Source: Pisolithus tinctorius (taxonomy: Eukaryota; Basidiomycota; Agaricomycetes; Boletales; Pisolithaceae). Taken from it: 64,000 bases of DNA. The DNA is taken from positions 1,612,001 to 1,676,000 of the forward strand of contig JANFAH010000009.1 in NCBI GenBank assembly GCA_024663395.1. Reading direction: 5' to 3'. The translations under genes and the position numbers were made by a program. The notes beneath the pieces are model-generated. The model was not told the origin of the DNA. It searched no databases and worked only from the letters and a program-made list of their open reading frames with translations. Positions 33,358-45,400 of this stretch are shown one piece after another (position 1 is the first letter of the stretch; each line of letters opens with the position of its first letter).

Positions 33358-33387
33358 CTAATGGGGAGCCCTAGGCTCTGCCATTGG
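33358..33387 (+). other. 3'-UTR hairpin of the truncated LINE
   Basis: CTAATGG and GGAGCC pair with GGCTCT and CCATTGG around the loop CTA, with one unpaired G. The same hairpin occurs in the full-length LINE at 55558-55587 with three G-C pairs in place of A-T pairs. It follows the conserved AAGGCGGAG..TCTAAAAC block. Confidence 0.65.
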
Positions 33388-33518
33388 GGCATTCACTCAC
33401 TGGTAAGGACTGGTGGGCCACAGGAGGCCCAAGCTAGAATGTTGAATTAGTTAGAATAGTGCAACATAGGGTAGTCCCTCCCTCACACACTTTAATCCAG
33501 AAAAAAAAAAAAAAAAAA

Positions 33519-34284
33519 GCTCAGTGCTCCATGAGGACACAACCTCCTCACAAGGCAAAAGGGGCCAAGCCCTCTGGTGGGAAGTCTACTGGTATCCCCA
33601 AACTACCATCAAATGCTCCTCCCCTCAACAGCTCTGTTGAGGTTCAGAGGGAGTTCATCAACAAGGAACAGAGGCACCCTCACTGGGGTGAAGACAGTGA
33701 GTCCACACTTGTGGCCATGCTCCCAGGAGTACTGGGGACATCCAGCAGGCCAGATGACTCTGACACAGAGGCCAGTCCCCCATCTCTGCACAATGTCTGA
33801 GGGTTCCTCCTCTACAAGTGTCTGGTGCCAGTTCCCTGGAGCCATAGGGCTTGAAACATCTGGATGCACAAGTTGGCTTGCCTACTTGCAGTAAGGGGAT
33901 GATACCAGTCCCTCCTTGACTGGGCAGAAGTCAGCCCAGTCAAAGGTGCATCACATCCCTGGGACAGTGAGTTCACTGCCTCAGCTGACAGGGCTGCAAT
34001 TGCAGTGATCTCACTGCTAATGGGGTCAGCATGTATGATGCTGATGATGCACTACAATGGGCTTGACAAGCAGCGTAGGAAAAGGATAAATAAGGAGAGA
34101 AGTTGAGTAGGGATATCTGAGGGGAGTGAGTAGGCCAAAGGGGCTTCTATAGCCTGAGCAAGGATCCTGGTAGTTGTCTGAAGGCTTCTAATGCTGTCTT
34201 GGTGCAGGGAATGACCTGCTTGAACTCATCTCTTGTCTTAGGGTAACTTGTCTATTTCTGTAAGGAAAACTAGCTATGCCAGTC
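33519..34284. other. No supported gene; TE-like filler
   Basis: A 113-codon plus frame (33459-33800) contains AKGAKPSGGKSTGIPKLP and runs partly through the LINE poly(A), so as a whole it is an artefact. Its C-terminal part (SSVEVQREFINKEQRHPH..) could be an old exon. No family is recognised. The sequence is CpG-poor like the rest of the left half. Confidence 0.4.
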
Positions 34285-34613
34285 ACTAGGTAGTGCTGAC
34301 TAAGCAACAAAAAAGCGAAATTCTAAGAACAAGTAGCAGAGGGATAGCTAGAACAAAAATAAAGTAAAATCATCAAAATAAAGCAATTCCCCCAGTAGGG
34401 AAATTACATTCCCTACAGCAGGCCAAAATATGTCAAAAGCATCATTGTGAATGGAGGGGAGAATAACCCTCAGGTCATGGCTAAAATTGAGCCCCTGAGG
34501 AAGGCTCTTGCCAGACCCTGCCCCCCAAGCAATGTCAGGTTGAGGGAGTGGTATGAGCATCAGGCTCAAGCCATTTGTTAGGGGTTATTCCCCAAAAACA
34601 GGAACTACCTAGT
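34285..34613. repeat. Small element bounded by ACTAGGTAGT / ACTACCTAGT
   Basis: A 10-bp perfect inverted repeat bounds 329 bp. The left 133 bp match the module at 2835-2967, including the hairpin GTAGGGAA-ATTACA-TTCCCTAC at its end. The right part is unique here. It could be a MITE-like element whose left end also occurs at 2835. No clear target duplication is seen. Confidence 0.45.
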
Positions 34614-34670
34614 ATCACATGCCTCCTTGTATATAAATATTGTCTCAAAAATTTTAGATAGATATCTTTT

Positions 34671-34734
34671 TTGTCTCTACATCTTACTGTGTGAACACCA
34701 TATGGTACACTTCACATGCATGAGCTTGAGACAA
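34671..34734 (+). repeat. 64-bp direct repeat, copy 1
   Basis: TTGTCTCTACATCTTACTGT.. to ..GCATGAGCTTGAGACAA; the partner is at 35122-35185. Between them lies a plus-strand frame (34716-35009, acidic C-terminal part SEPEEGEMTDDLFKDED) of unknown nature. Confidence 0.7.
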
Positions 34735-35121
34735 CCCAAGCAAAATCTTACACCATTGGTTGCACCACCAACCAGGTCCCTCCAGGTCACATGCCCTTAT
34801 TGGCTGACAATCAACAGATTGTCTTTGCATTCACCTCTGCAGTGTTTATTTATGACCTCCCCCACTGTCCTCATGGGGGAGCATCCACTAGCAGGGGAAA
34901 TCCCCCTGCTAAAGACTCTGAGCCTGAGGAGGGTGAAATGACTGATGACCTGTTCAAGGATGAAGATAGGTCACAAATGTTCCCTCTGGAGACTCAACTC
35001 TCTGATTAAAGGACTGGGTTCAACACCCTTTCCCTGCATAGGAACTTTGAGGTCTAACCCTCAAAGTATCAGTTTGCAAGGCCCAACCTTCATGCAAATG
35101 TTTCTTTTTCTTTTCTTCCTT

Positions 35122-35185
35122 TTGTCTCTACATCTTACTGTGCAAATACCATATGGTACACTTCATGTGCATGAGCTTGAGACAA
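35122..35185 (+). repeat. 64-bp direct repeat, copy 2
   Basis: It differs from copy 1 at only a few positions (for example GTGAACACC against GCAAATACC). The distance from copy 1 is 451 bp. The pair could be remnants of a short terminal repeat or a segmental duplication. Confidence 0.7.
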
Positions 35186-35340
35186 TTCCAGACTGATCTT
35201 ACATGCCATCCATTCCAATTGTGCCTAGTCCATTTGATGAAGTCACCTGGTTCAGAGCATAACAGGTTGTACCAGCAGTTCAGTTGGCTCTGATGGCAGA
35301 ATTGAGGCTATATGCACATGCATATTGGTGGATGACTTAC

Positions 35341-35608
35341 CTGGCTTATCCTTGGTGTTGATGGGACCAACTCCCATATCAACAACATCATTGTTGTCTG
35401 GAATGAACTCATAGACAAAGGTATATGAGTCAACTGCTACCCAAAGAGTGGATTAGACACCAGCAGGCAGAACTATAAATGAAGACTCACAACCAGCAGC
35501 CTTGGCTGACTCTGATATAAGTGTCTTGTCTAGTTCCTTGTCACTGGATGCAGGAAACACAAGTGATTCTGTGTCATCATCCATGATATTGGACATGCCA
35601 TTGTCCAT
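35341..35608 (-). pseudogene. Exon-like remnant of an unknown protein
   Basis: From the ATG at 35608 the minus strand reads MDNGMSNIMDDDTESLVFPA and AKAAGCESSFIVLPAGV, then a stop. It continues in the same frame with STLWVAVDSYTFVYEFIPD and VVDMGVGPINTKDKPG up to a GTAAGT donor at 35340. The protein-like composition, single stop and splice donor suggest an old exon. Function is unknown. Confidence 0.3.
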
Positions 35609-35871
35609 GCCAACATAGCTATGGTGTACATTGTAGAGGGCACATCCTAATTTGGAACAACTACAAGACTGTACAACACAGCAAAAAAATAATGACTAAT
35701 CTCATCTTATTTGGCAACAGCTGTAATTATCAACTATATAAGTACATGGAATGGTAGTACTAATATACCAGTACACACTATTCAGAGAACACAGTCACAG
35801 ACAACACTTTTAGGTCAAGCTAGATGGCAGGTGGACAGAAGAACAATGAAAGAACATAAATTATAAGCTGA

Positions 35872-37695
35872 CTATCTACAAGAGGAGGACGCAAGAACTT
35901 TGGAGGACCACGACTGGGGAGCAAGTCTGGCTTCGTCATCGATGTGATCTGGTGAGGTGGAAGAATGTGGAGCTGCGCTTCGAATATGCAAGATAAGGCG
36001 ACAGCCAATAGTACTTGTCATGGCAAGGCCGACGGAGAGTACCCCGAAAAGCCATTCGGACTGTCAAAGATATCAGAGGTAAAGTTTGGATGACAAATTA
36101 CGACAAAAAACTTACAGGAAGAGTAAGTGACACCACAAAGTAGAAAATTGCATAAACCGTGTTCCTACGACACGTGTCATTTCATCACTCCGTCCGGATA
36201 AGGTGTTCGAGTATGTACGTACGCAAGAAAGTACACGACATTGCCTTCGATGAGAATATCCCTCAGGCGTTTTGCCCCGCTCCCGGCCGGGCGTGGTCCG
36301 CGTTTTTCGCGACACCGATGCACGGCAGCTGAGAAAGCAAGCGAAAAAAGTATGCTCTCGTACACTGCGATAGCGCCGTAGTTGATATAGACTTTACGGG
36401 CCGTAGCAGGAAGTGCGCTGATCTTGGATCCGAGGACTAGTAGGCCTTGGCCTTCTGGATATCGTCCAGATTTACATAAATTCTCATTTGATAATGGATC
36501 GGAACATGACTGACCTGAGGAAATGCTGAGGAGTGTCACACACACAATCATGATAGTGCACTCCGCGATAAAGCCTAAGCCTATCACGAGTAGAACTTTT
36601 TTTGAACCATTATAAAGAGCATAAAGCCGCAATCCCAGAATGGCTAGAAGATTCGATTAGGTGTTTCCTCAGATCGCGAGGATAAACTCACCTTGCACAA
36701 ACCAGACGCTCAAACAGTTGATCCACATGGAAAGGATGGGGAAATCATAAGAAACTACGACAAAATCAGTACTGCAGAACTTCATTTTCGTAGCTATGGC
36801 TTACAACTGTTGGTTTCAGTCGGGTGCGAAGCAAGGTATCATAAGCCGCAACGCATAGATAAGTAAAACCACGTACAACTAATACGATTATTATGAAGTT
36901 AGCACGGTATTCGTCGAGCTGGGGAACACTTGCCTTGCTGAGGGTATTTGTGTTCGCGACGAATTCTAATGGTAGTGAAGACCTTAATGCGTAACACGGC
37001 CTGAATGCTCTATAACCCACCTGCCAATGAAAACCTACAGCGGTTCTGAGCTCTGCAATAATAGTCGCAACACAAATGTGATGGACGCACACTAGATATA
37101 CAATGCCCAAGTATCGGAACTGACATTTGTATTCAGTCCAGGATCAAAAACGAGATTAAGAAACTCACTATTAGATAGGCGACTGAGATGTTTGACATCC
37201 GTTTCTTCTGCAATCACATACACATCAGCATTCTAGGATCAAAGAAGGATATTCGCCATATACCCAAATATAGTTGATCTTTTCAACGAAACTCGGGAAT
37301 CAGCTACTATGAACCCAAGGATCGAGAAGAGGTACCGATACCTCTTTGTCCAAATAAAGGACTGACCACATACATAGTCAGTTTTCATCGTTGCCGGGCA
37401 CGGTAGACCTACCACAGTCGTACACCATGAAAGTGGTCGGTACAACTGATATTTGGTACATTCTCAGCACCACGAAGATCCCGAAACCTTGAGAGCTAAT
37501 ACCTTGTAGAAACCTAATCGTTTGAGCATTTCTTTCTATATAGAGAAGTTGGTTAATGGTCGTTGCGTCCATCTCCTCGAGTGCTTGGGGGTGAAACGAA
37601 CGCCAGAGTGGTTGGCGTGCACCAACATATATGCTGCACTGTGTTCCTCCATCAGCTGTGCCACCTGACAGATTGAAGACCTCGGCCATCAACAA
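35872..37695 (-). CDS. DUF6533-like multi-pass membrane protein, many exons
   Basis: Exon pieces in order: GISSQGFGIFVVLRMYQISV plus PTTFMVYD (about 37440); KKRMSNISVAYLI (about 37180); FRYLGIVYLVCVHHICVATI (37110); YRANFIIIVLVVRGFTYLCV (36890); FPILSMWINCLSVWFVQ (about 36750); then LRLYALYNGSKKVLLVIGLG with ECTIMIVCVTLL (36632-36450); YINYGAIAVYESILFSLAFS; and a last exon from about 36060 with SEWLFGVLSVGLAM and STIGCRLILHIRSAA, stop at 35872-35874. The LRLYALYNGS block and the RLIL end are typical of the basidiomycete DUF6533 membrane family, whose role is unknown. The start and the first two splice sites are uncertain, and one junction does not keep frame in my reading. Confidence 0.5.
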
Positions 37696-39021
37696 GTAAT
37701 GGAGCGGCTCCTCACCGATAATACCGGGTCAAACCATTGAACTTCTATGATTGCCCCCTGAGAGCTCCTTAGGTGTCGTGCTTTCAGGCTCATCAGCAAA
37801 ACCTAGTTTGCTTATGCAGGCTCAGCGGAATGTGTTTGGTACTTGGCGGTTTCTCGTCAAGCAGATGCATGATCATTGGCACTGTGTACTCGAGCGGAAT
37901 GAGCGCTGGGCATCAGTAAAACGTGAGAAAGATATTGATGTTGACCAACAACGAGCGGGTTTGATGGTAAGGAACGGGGAACTCAACTCAATTCCGAGTC
38001 CGACGGGTCGGGACGTGACGAAGAGTTCGGGGTTGTGCACATGCAACAGGCACAGGGCAATCACTCTTTGATGTTGAGCTTCCTTTCCGCCCCGTTACTA
38101 TCGTCCGCTGCAACAGCACCGTACAATATCCACGAAGACGTTGAACTTATCCCGAGATCTAGCAATTGTCTGGACCAAAGGTTTAACCGCAACACAAGAG
38201 ATACGTGGAAAAACTACCGGGTCGTTGTTGCCCTCCTGATCAAGTCAACATTCTCCGACAATTTGATATCAGTGTTGCTATTGTGCTCAACAAAGTCCAG
38301 ACGGCCATCGTCACCAGTACGATGATAAGAGCTCGATACTCCTTCAAGTTGTCCTTTTCTTTGCCTTTGTGATGGTCTCACAGTGCTATGTTAACGCGAC
38401 GTCGCCTACCCTACTAAACCTGATGCATCGATGCGTTACCGCCGACTCAACAGGTGCCGCATTGCCCCAGCGCGCACCAGCGGATTGCGATATATCCGCT
38501 GGTCCGAGTCTGTAAAGCACAATCATCGGCTTGTATCTACCACCCAGCAGTAGTGCAGGTGAGTGTCAGAGTGTTGTTAGAGGTCGAAGGTTAATCCCAC
38601 TGTATGCGTCCATTCCGTTAGGAACCTCACTGCGGCACAAGCATTGTGAAACTGAAACAGACGGGCGTGACAGAATGAACACGAAATCGGAGAACGGTGA
38701 GAAAATTGCTCGACTCAGATCATGTTTCATGTAGAAGCGAAACCATCCGAGAAAAATATATGAAATTGAAACGCTTTCAGACAGTCAAGGCAAGTTGAAA
38801 TCTCCAAACATACAAGCTTTTAAGATCTCTTCGTCCGAGGGGACCTGGTCTGGTGACCACCTCGTCTCTGAGGTTCATCATCCATAGACAAAGTGCCAGT
38901 CACCAGACTGGGTCGTGTTCACCAGACTACGTCGAGTTATCCAAACTACCTCGCATAGAGGTACAGTGCGTGGAATAAAACCTGGTGTCCGTAGTCTTGC
39001 TTCCAGTCCCTTTCCTTCCCG
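37696..39021. other. No supported gene; possible membrane-protein remnants
   Basis: Hydrophobic stretches occur on both strands, for example RALIIVLVTMAVWTLL on minus near 38310 and LQVVLFFAFVMVSQC on plus near 38350. They resemble TM segments of DUF6533-type proteins but no open gene model holds. The rest appears to be intergenic sequence. Confidence 0.35.
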
Positions 39022-39775
39022 ATGTCTATCATTTGGCGCGCAGCCCTCATCCTGGTTCAGGCTGTCTTCAACCAGGCAGCCTGTACTCCCCCCAACAAGA
39101 CCGAAGAACAGTTCCGTTACCACACAGAGGAGCCTTTGCTCTTGCGAATCGCTCCCGTAATATTCAAGGTCCATAATCCACCCGTATATTCAATTTAAGA
39201 GACTTATCCACCCATCATAGCTCCACACCGTTGGACTTTGGTGGATCGCCGTGCTGGAGGGAGTAGCTGCAATTAACCGTGTCATCGGGGCTTCGTTGTC
39301 ACCTTCGCTCTCAACCTATCTTGACCCAGCGCTGCTTTCCCCATCTCGTTCTCAGAAACTTCTCACACCCATCTTTGTCACTGGTATCTTCCTCTCCGTT
39401 ATAGGTTCATGCATCCGTGTCCGCTGTTTCCAGGAACTCGGTCAATTCTTTACGTTCGACCTCACCATACATCCTGATCACAAGCTAATTACTTCGGGTC
39501 CTTATTCATATGTTCGCCACCCGGCGTATACGGGGTCTCTGCTTCTCCTCATAGGCGTCACTTTCTCTCATCTCACTGCTGGCAGCCTTGTCGTCGAATA
39601 TCTGTTAGGCTCTGATGGGGCCGTAGCCGTGTGGGCAATCTGGTGGATTTGGACGATCGCGGTTGCGCAGAGTCGCGTGGTCGCCGAAGACCAAGAACTA
39701 CAAAAACGCGTGGGCTCCGAGTGGGATGTGTATGCTGCTAAAGTCAAGTACAGGTTAATCCCTGGTGTACTGTAA
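39022..39775 (+). CDS. Isoprenylcysteine carboxyl methyltransferase-like protein (234 aa, 2 exons)
   Basis: Exon 1 is 39022-39168 (MSIIWRAALILVQAVFNQAA, a signal/TM-like start). The intron is 39169-39220 (GTCCAT..CATAG). Exon 2 is 39221-39775 and starts LHTVGLWWIAVLEG. Family marks: FQELGQFFTFDLTI, then SGPYSYVRHPAYTGSLLL, the cofactor-binding block of ICMT/PEMT-type methyltransferases, a hydrophobic hairpin (VWAIWWIWTIAV), and RVVAEDQELQKRVG with the conserved acidic pair. ICMT methylates the prenylated C-terminal cysteine of CaaX proteins with S-adenosylmethionine at the ER membrane. Mushrooms have many paralogues, so the exact substrate is open. Confidence 0.85.
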
Positions 39776-40313
39776 CCATTGGTACTTACGTTGAGGCGGA
39801 GGGGCGGTTTTCTTTTCGATGCGTAACTCCCCGAATTAGACTTGCCCATCTCTACGGTGTTTTTAGCATCAGCACCGTAATTCATTTTTACATTGACTTC
39901 GGACGATATGTCATTCAGGGCATTCTCCCTTCAGTGTTCACATCATGCACAACCGGTGTTGCGGTTCCTCCCATTTTAGTAAACTGCAACACGATACGTG
40001 ATCCACTAACGCAATGAGCATAGCTCGGTGCCGCACTCGACCTGGTCCCCTTGTCGTCATTCAAATATGTGACTACTATGTAAGTACCATCAAAACGCCT
40101 GTCGGCTTCGTTATGCACCCGTTACACCTAACACTTCGGAGACAGCCTTGCTGAGCATCATATTACATGTTTATTTACACTGTAGTCGACATTGAACTCA
40201 CTAAGTACCATAGTGTGGTACAAATTACAAATCTTTATAGTTAGGACAAGCAACAGAAAGGTGAGGGCCAGCGCACGTTTGTAATCAAAAACCAGAAGTC
40301 GATATAGACGAAG
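39776..40313. other. Intergenic, 538 bp between convergent gene ends
   Basis: It lies between the 3' ends of the ICMT-like gene (+) and GTPase A (-). Only short random frames are present; no repeat or RNA gene was seen. Confidence 0.6.
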
Positions 40314-42494
40314 TTAATCGTCACCGTCATCCCAACCATACCTGGGATCATCACGTTGTAACTTGCCCAGGTCACCAAGCCCCGCCCTCAGCGAAGCAAG
40401 CTCCTCTGATTTGATCGAGGTTTCCTTTATCAACTGAACAATCATCTCCAGCGTATGGTCCCGGCCTCCCAGTGTCAGAACGTTGTGATGGTTCTCATAG
40501 TGGTCCCTGATGCGCGAATGGACTTCATTGATTCCAGCCATGCTGTACGCCGTGATAGCTAATTTGATAGTTGGGATAGTCATATGACCTTGCGGCATCA
40601 AAAGGAAGAGTATTTGCATAATGGCCGTTAGGTCCACGATGTATGCGATGCATTGGGATGACGCTGTCCCACTGTTATGGAATATCGTGGCGAATAAGCA
40701 AACGTGCTCTTGGGGGCGGAGTACACTTACGAGTACTGGTACAAGTCATGTGCCCATCCCACTAACATGATGTTCGCTGTAATAGGCAAGACGACCCGAA
40801 CGGCTGTCCCGCGGATGCCTATGATAGCTGATGCCACAGCGAGTCCGAAACCACTTCGGATGGCGTCGTTACTTCCTGCGATGCAAACCCCGAATGAAAG
40901 ACTCACACATCCTCCACATCTGAATCAGGAAAATCTCTCGTATCAGTGTTTGCCACCACGTTCAGCATTAGCGTCTTGAACTGGTCGCTAACCAAATACT
41001 ACGATCACCTATGAGAAGTAGTCTGTCGCGTGCAAGAATGTGACTCACGCGATTGGGGTCCTCGAAATTCCAGCAAGAGACGATTTCCGTGTGAATCACA
41101 TCCAAGCAATCTTTCAGCGTGTAACCCAAAAACTTTGAGCCTGAGGCAAGCCCACGCCAATGTCCTAACCCGCAGAGTAAGTTTCGTCCAGCGGCAAGAA
41201 AACTGATACTGACGCTTCTTTCCGGCACTACAAAACGATCAGAAGTGGAGGGGAAGGGCACTGGAGGTAACGCACGAAATAGAATTGCTAAGCTTCAGAG
41301 ATATACTGGCCCTTTGGGCCATAAGAGCGGCCATTGCTGCCTCGTTGGCAACATACTTGTCCACTTTCCCGGCCGTGACCTCGAGCAGCTGCTCGATGGT
41401 GCTCTCGTAACCTTCCTGAACTGTGGCGGATGTTATCAGGTATCAGGTGACTCGAGATCAGAGAACGGTCGTTACCTGAAATAGCAACGTTCGGTATGTC
41501 CGTCCCAGCTAGTCGCTGGAGGGGCTGTATGCAAGACTTCTCCAGTTCATTACGGAGGCGCTCTTCCAAATACCATGCCTCTGGGTCTTCCCCGTTGCCA
41601 AAGGCTTCATACTCAATTCCCCCAACCACTAAATCCAGCTTGGTAAAAACGATGACCAGAGGTACTTGAGATTCACCATCAATCGAGATGTCAGAGTACC
41701 AGATGTTTATTGCCTTACTGTCACCCAAAATCTGTCTCCGACGTTCAATGAACTTCTTCGTGTCCTCATCAAACAAGGGCTCGTTGGCACGAGGAATCGC
41801 TAAGCACAGCCTGAATGGGAGTGTCGTCAACGTGCTTCAATGCTGCGGAGGGACGTCTTACCAGACAGCATGAACCCTGTCCTTTAAGTCAGGCATACTT
41901 CGTCGCCGTGCAAGGAAGGCCTCTACATTATTATTCGTTCCCGGTACGGGATTACGACTGTTGTGGAGAACGACCTTGTCGTTTTCCTGAAAAATAAGTT
42001 CGGTGTCAATGCCATCCTGGCGTTGACATGCTTCGTAGAATCGCTGTGGTCGCAAGTATGATGAGCACCAAATGGACGAAATCAACGGAAAAAAAGATGA
42101 CTGAACTAGACTGCGTATCTTGAATGCACGGCCTATCAAGGACGATTTTCCTACTCCATCCTGGAATCAATGTAAATGACGTATCCTGTGCAGCTATTAG
42201 ATGAAACAAACCTTTCCCATTATGAGTAGTCGAAATCTTGTAGCAGTTAATGTCGCATCCAGGTACATGAAGTGACCATCTGACTTACCTCGGACAAGTT
42301 CGGAGGATGCTGTCGCTAAACGGGATCAACTTTCCTGCTTCTGGCCGATACTGAGGCAATGCTATCAGTGTACCGTAAGGTACACGGCGGAAGGGTTTTG
42401 TGCATACAAGTGTTTCGGAGGCGCTGACGACAACTTGCAATTTCCCCTCCGCCAACCGCAGGGCTATATATAATCGTCGATGAGGTCCATTCAA
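40314..42494 (-). CDS. G-domain (P-loop) GTPase A, about 8 exons
   Basis: The N-terminal exon ends SDSILRTCPR (42287). It is joined by GTAAGT..CAAG to FRLLIMGK, and a further intron leads to DGVGKSSLIGRAFK. Together these give the P-loop GKDGVGKSS. Downstream are DGIDTELIFQENDKVVLHNS (switch region), MPDLKDRVHAVW joined to LCLAIPRANEP, and VPLVIVFTKLDLVVGG (the T/NKxD base motif as TKLD). A C-terminal helical part follows (GYESTIEQLLEVTAGKVDKY, GSKFLGYTLKDCLDVIHTEI, SCWNFEDPNR, TANIMLVGWAHDLYQYS), and the last exon ends DPRYGWDDGDD at 40314. It belongs to a large GTPase family of mushrooms with unknown targets. The start at 42494 is tentative. Confidence 0.68.
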
Positions 42495-45400
42495 CGGAGA
42501 AAATCGACTTCACTTACTTCTCTTTCCACTTATCGCGTTTGGGCTCAACGCTATATCCTGCGGCGCAAAGGAGAGATCCACGACGGTCTTCTTATTAATA
42601 CCGATGATACCGATGACACGGTGACAACAGTGAACGGAAACCAAGCACTGCTCGTCATCCGACACCTCTCTTGGAATGGCTATTTAAACAAAAGAGCTGT
42701 GAAGAGCTGTGCGACTCACATGCCGGGAATGAAGGTTTCACTGAGAGACTTGCTGGGAATGGGTACATGACGGACTGCCAGTGTTCGGTTTCCCACCCTA
42801 AGTTCGACGTATTCAACCTGCCTTCTCGAAGTCTCAAGCAGGTCTACATTGATACCTTGCAGTATCATGTGAGTCAAACAACTGGAGGAGAACTAAAGGA
42901 AACTCTTACTTGTGATGAAAAATTGCGTAGGGCGAATGTCGGTGGTGTGGAGACTGGGAGACATATCTACAAGCAGAATAGCAGGGGAGAGGCGAGACGT
43001 GGTTAAAGGAGCTTTGGGATAGGGTTATCAACATGAAGCGTGTTAGCTGCATGGCCACCGGGGCACCGCGAAAGTACGCATTCAACGCTGCCGGCGTCTG
43101 GAGATATCCTCGCCCTTCGGGGTTCCGTGGGTCTCCAGTTGGTTTCGGTCCGAGTGGATGTCGTATTCGCAGCCATGTACGTAGCTACAATGGCCCAGTT
43201 CAGTCTTTCAGACACTCGAACTTGGCTGGCCAATCGGCCTTCCGAGTTCCTTGAGTGCAGACACGGAAGGATAACCAAACTAAGCACTTTAGCAGAACCA
43301 TCAGTACACATCCACTGATTGCGCAAAGATGGAATCGTGTACTAACCCTCTACCCATGAGTTGCAGTTGGGACATGGTGCATGGTGACCACTGGTACGAA
43401 CGTGCCAAGGCCACCAGTAGTTCATCTTCGTCACAACAAACAATACTCAGCAATTGTCCAGCAATGCGTCATTCATTTCACTGATCCGATCCGATTCTGT
43501 TGGTACATCCTGGCACATACTGTAACCGAGACAAGCTTTGAAATTCCAAAACTCTCTGCTAACTTTGCCCCCGCATCTCGCCGAAGGAAGGAATCATGTG
43601 TCATCACCCGCAAGTTCCGTGTTCATCGATGTGTCTTCCGTGAATTTTATTTTTATTATTTCCGACCACGCTCTTTGGGTTTGCCGTTGAGTACCTCATG
43701 GGTTCTCCAATTGCTCTTCAAGTCTTGTAACATTTCCTGTGCCGGAAATATCTTCCTGGGCTCTTCAAAAAGGGGATACCGGGTACCACTGCAGGAATCA
43801 CGGCGACCCTGTGGAAATTGCCTGATGAGCACGGATTGGCCCCTGATCTGTCATCTATTGCTTTCTCACCGTAGCGAGCATTCTTGCGCAATGTCCACTC
43901 ATCACCGGAGGGTGAGATGTGGAGGATCGCCTCGGGGGTTGATCGGGAGTAACGTGGCCGATCTTGTCATATTTTCCGCCCGAAGGCCCTTGACGGGATG
44001 AATATTGGTTAGCGCTGCAGGTATCGTGGCGACCCTGTACAACCCCAAGCGCCGATATGACCTAGATCAACCTTTGAATGGTTATCCATGCAGTGGGTAT
44101 GCTTACCTGGAGAACCATTCTCGAGCAGTGTCCGTTCATTACCGGCGGGTGAGATGGCGAAGGTGAAGTTGCACGGAACTTTTCCTCAGGTGACATAGTA
44201 TCACTCGTACGCCGCCCACCCCTGGTCTCTCTCGCCACACTCCCTTCACTCCCCTTCTTTGATTCCTGTCATGGGGTTGGATGATCGGCCACCCACTGAA
44301 GCTGGAATTCCCTACCTTGCGGAGATACATTCGCGCCTGATATCCGTTCATGTTGCTGACACCCGGGTTGTATTGGATGGGCAGTCTATGCAGATAGGAA
44401 AGGAGATCGGGGATGGGTGTTGGGGACCAAGTTGGCACTCAGGTGCTTGACCTTTATCAGTGTATGGCTCACGTCGATACGTTATCATCGGAACCAACAT
44501 GTGGTTCGAGCGCTTCGTTTCATGCAAGATGCCGCTAGCAATCGCTACTTCTGTGAGCCGTCCCAGATTATTTGTCGAAGCAGTTGCTTGCTACATGCCC
44601 TCCGGGGCTCCGTACTGACCTTGCTGCAGTGAATCAGCGTAGTCGTCCTCTCGAGGGTGATATGCCAGGACACCTCCTTCGAGCGCTTCGCGCCGTTCAC
44701 GGGCCGGAGCACGTTATACAGCTTGGAACGTTGAAACTTTTTGACAGACTAACGCCTTGTGTCCCTGCGCCCCTTTTTGGGTGGGCAGCGACCTACCAGT
44801 GAAGATCACAATGAGGAAGGGTCCTAAGGGTGGGATGCCGTCTTGTGTCCGTGGCAACCCGCAACCCACCCCCTCTGCGCAACTCGACCTTGTACACAGT
44901 TCCAAGTGTCCACAGATGCAGTCTTGTGTTCGTGGCACAACAAAGTTAAGTTTAATTTGATTGAGACGGGCAACGTGCTATCCACAACACATGGTGTGGC
45001 GCGGTCAACCACAAGAACGCCGTCTGTTGTCCAACTTCGCCAGAACCAAGCAATCTTGTTTGGTGGTAACATATCCCCTAGCCACGCACGCGCACAAAGC
45101 CTACGATATGGTAGTATGGGCCACAGTGTACCTATGACGATCTTTACCCCAGTGACTCACCAACAAGTTGCGACTTTGTAGCTTGTGAGTAGACGAATAC
45201 GTCTTTTCGGTCCGAGTACGAAGATGCTGTTTTACCTGTCCCTATAAGGCAACCGAACGCAATAGCCTGACAGCTGAGACCACTATAATCTCAGGCTCCG
45301 CTGCCCATGTTGACGGCCCGTTACTGGGAAAGGGCGACTAAGCCTACTAATCAGCCTTTGATCTGCTTTCGAGGAATAAGTGTGCACCGATTGATACCCA

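Larger units (their letters stand above)
30900..33518 (+). mobile_element. 5'-truncated LINE copy, CpG-poor, with poly(A) and TSD
   Basis: The 11-bp target duplication GCTCAGTGCTC is at 30889-30899 and 33519-33529. The element starts within the RT domain and ends in an 18-base poly(A) (33501-33518). It is the same family as the full-length LINE at 49115-55738, but its sequence has few CpGs. Confidence 0.88.

Noticed and set aside
33501..33518. Poly(A) as a microsatellite
   Set aside because: It ends a LINE with matching target duplications, so it is the LINE tail.
37378..37695. Possible polycystin-type channel fragment
   Set aside because: The stretch with YVGARQPLWRSF looked channel-like at first, but its position before the DUF6533-type exons and the MVYD end fit a first exon of that gene better.
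43381..44001. 206-codon plus-strand ORF
   Set aside because: No family motif or splice structure; composition is what random open frame in GC-rich sequence would give, and part of it overlaps the diverged direct repeat.
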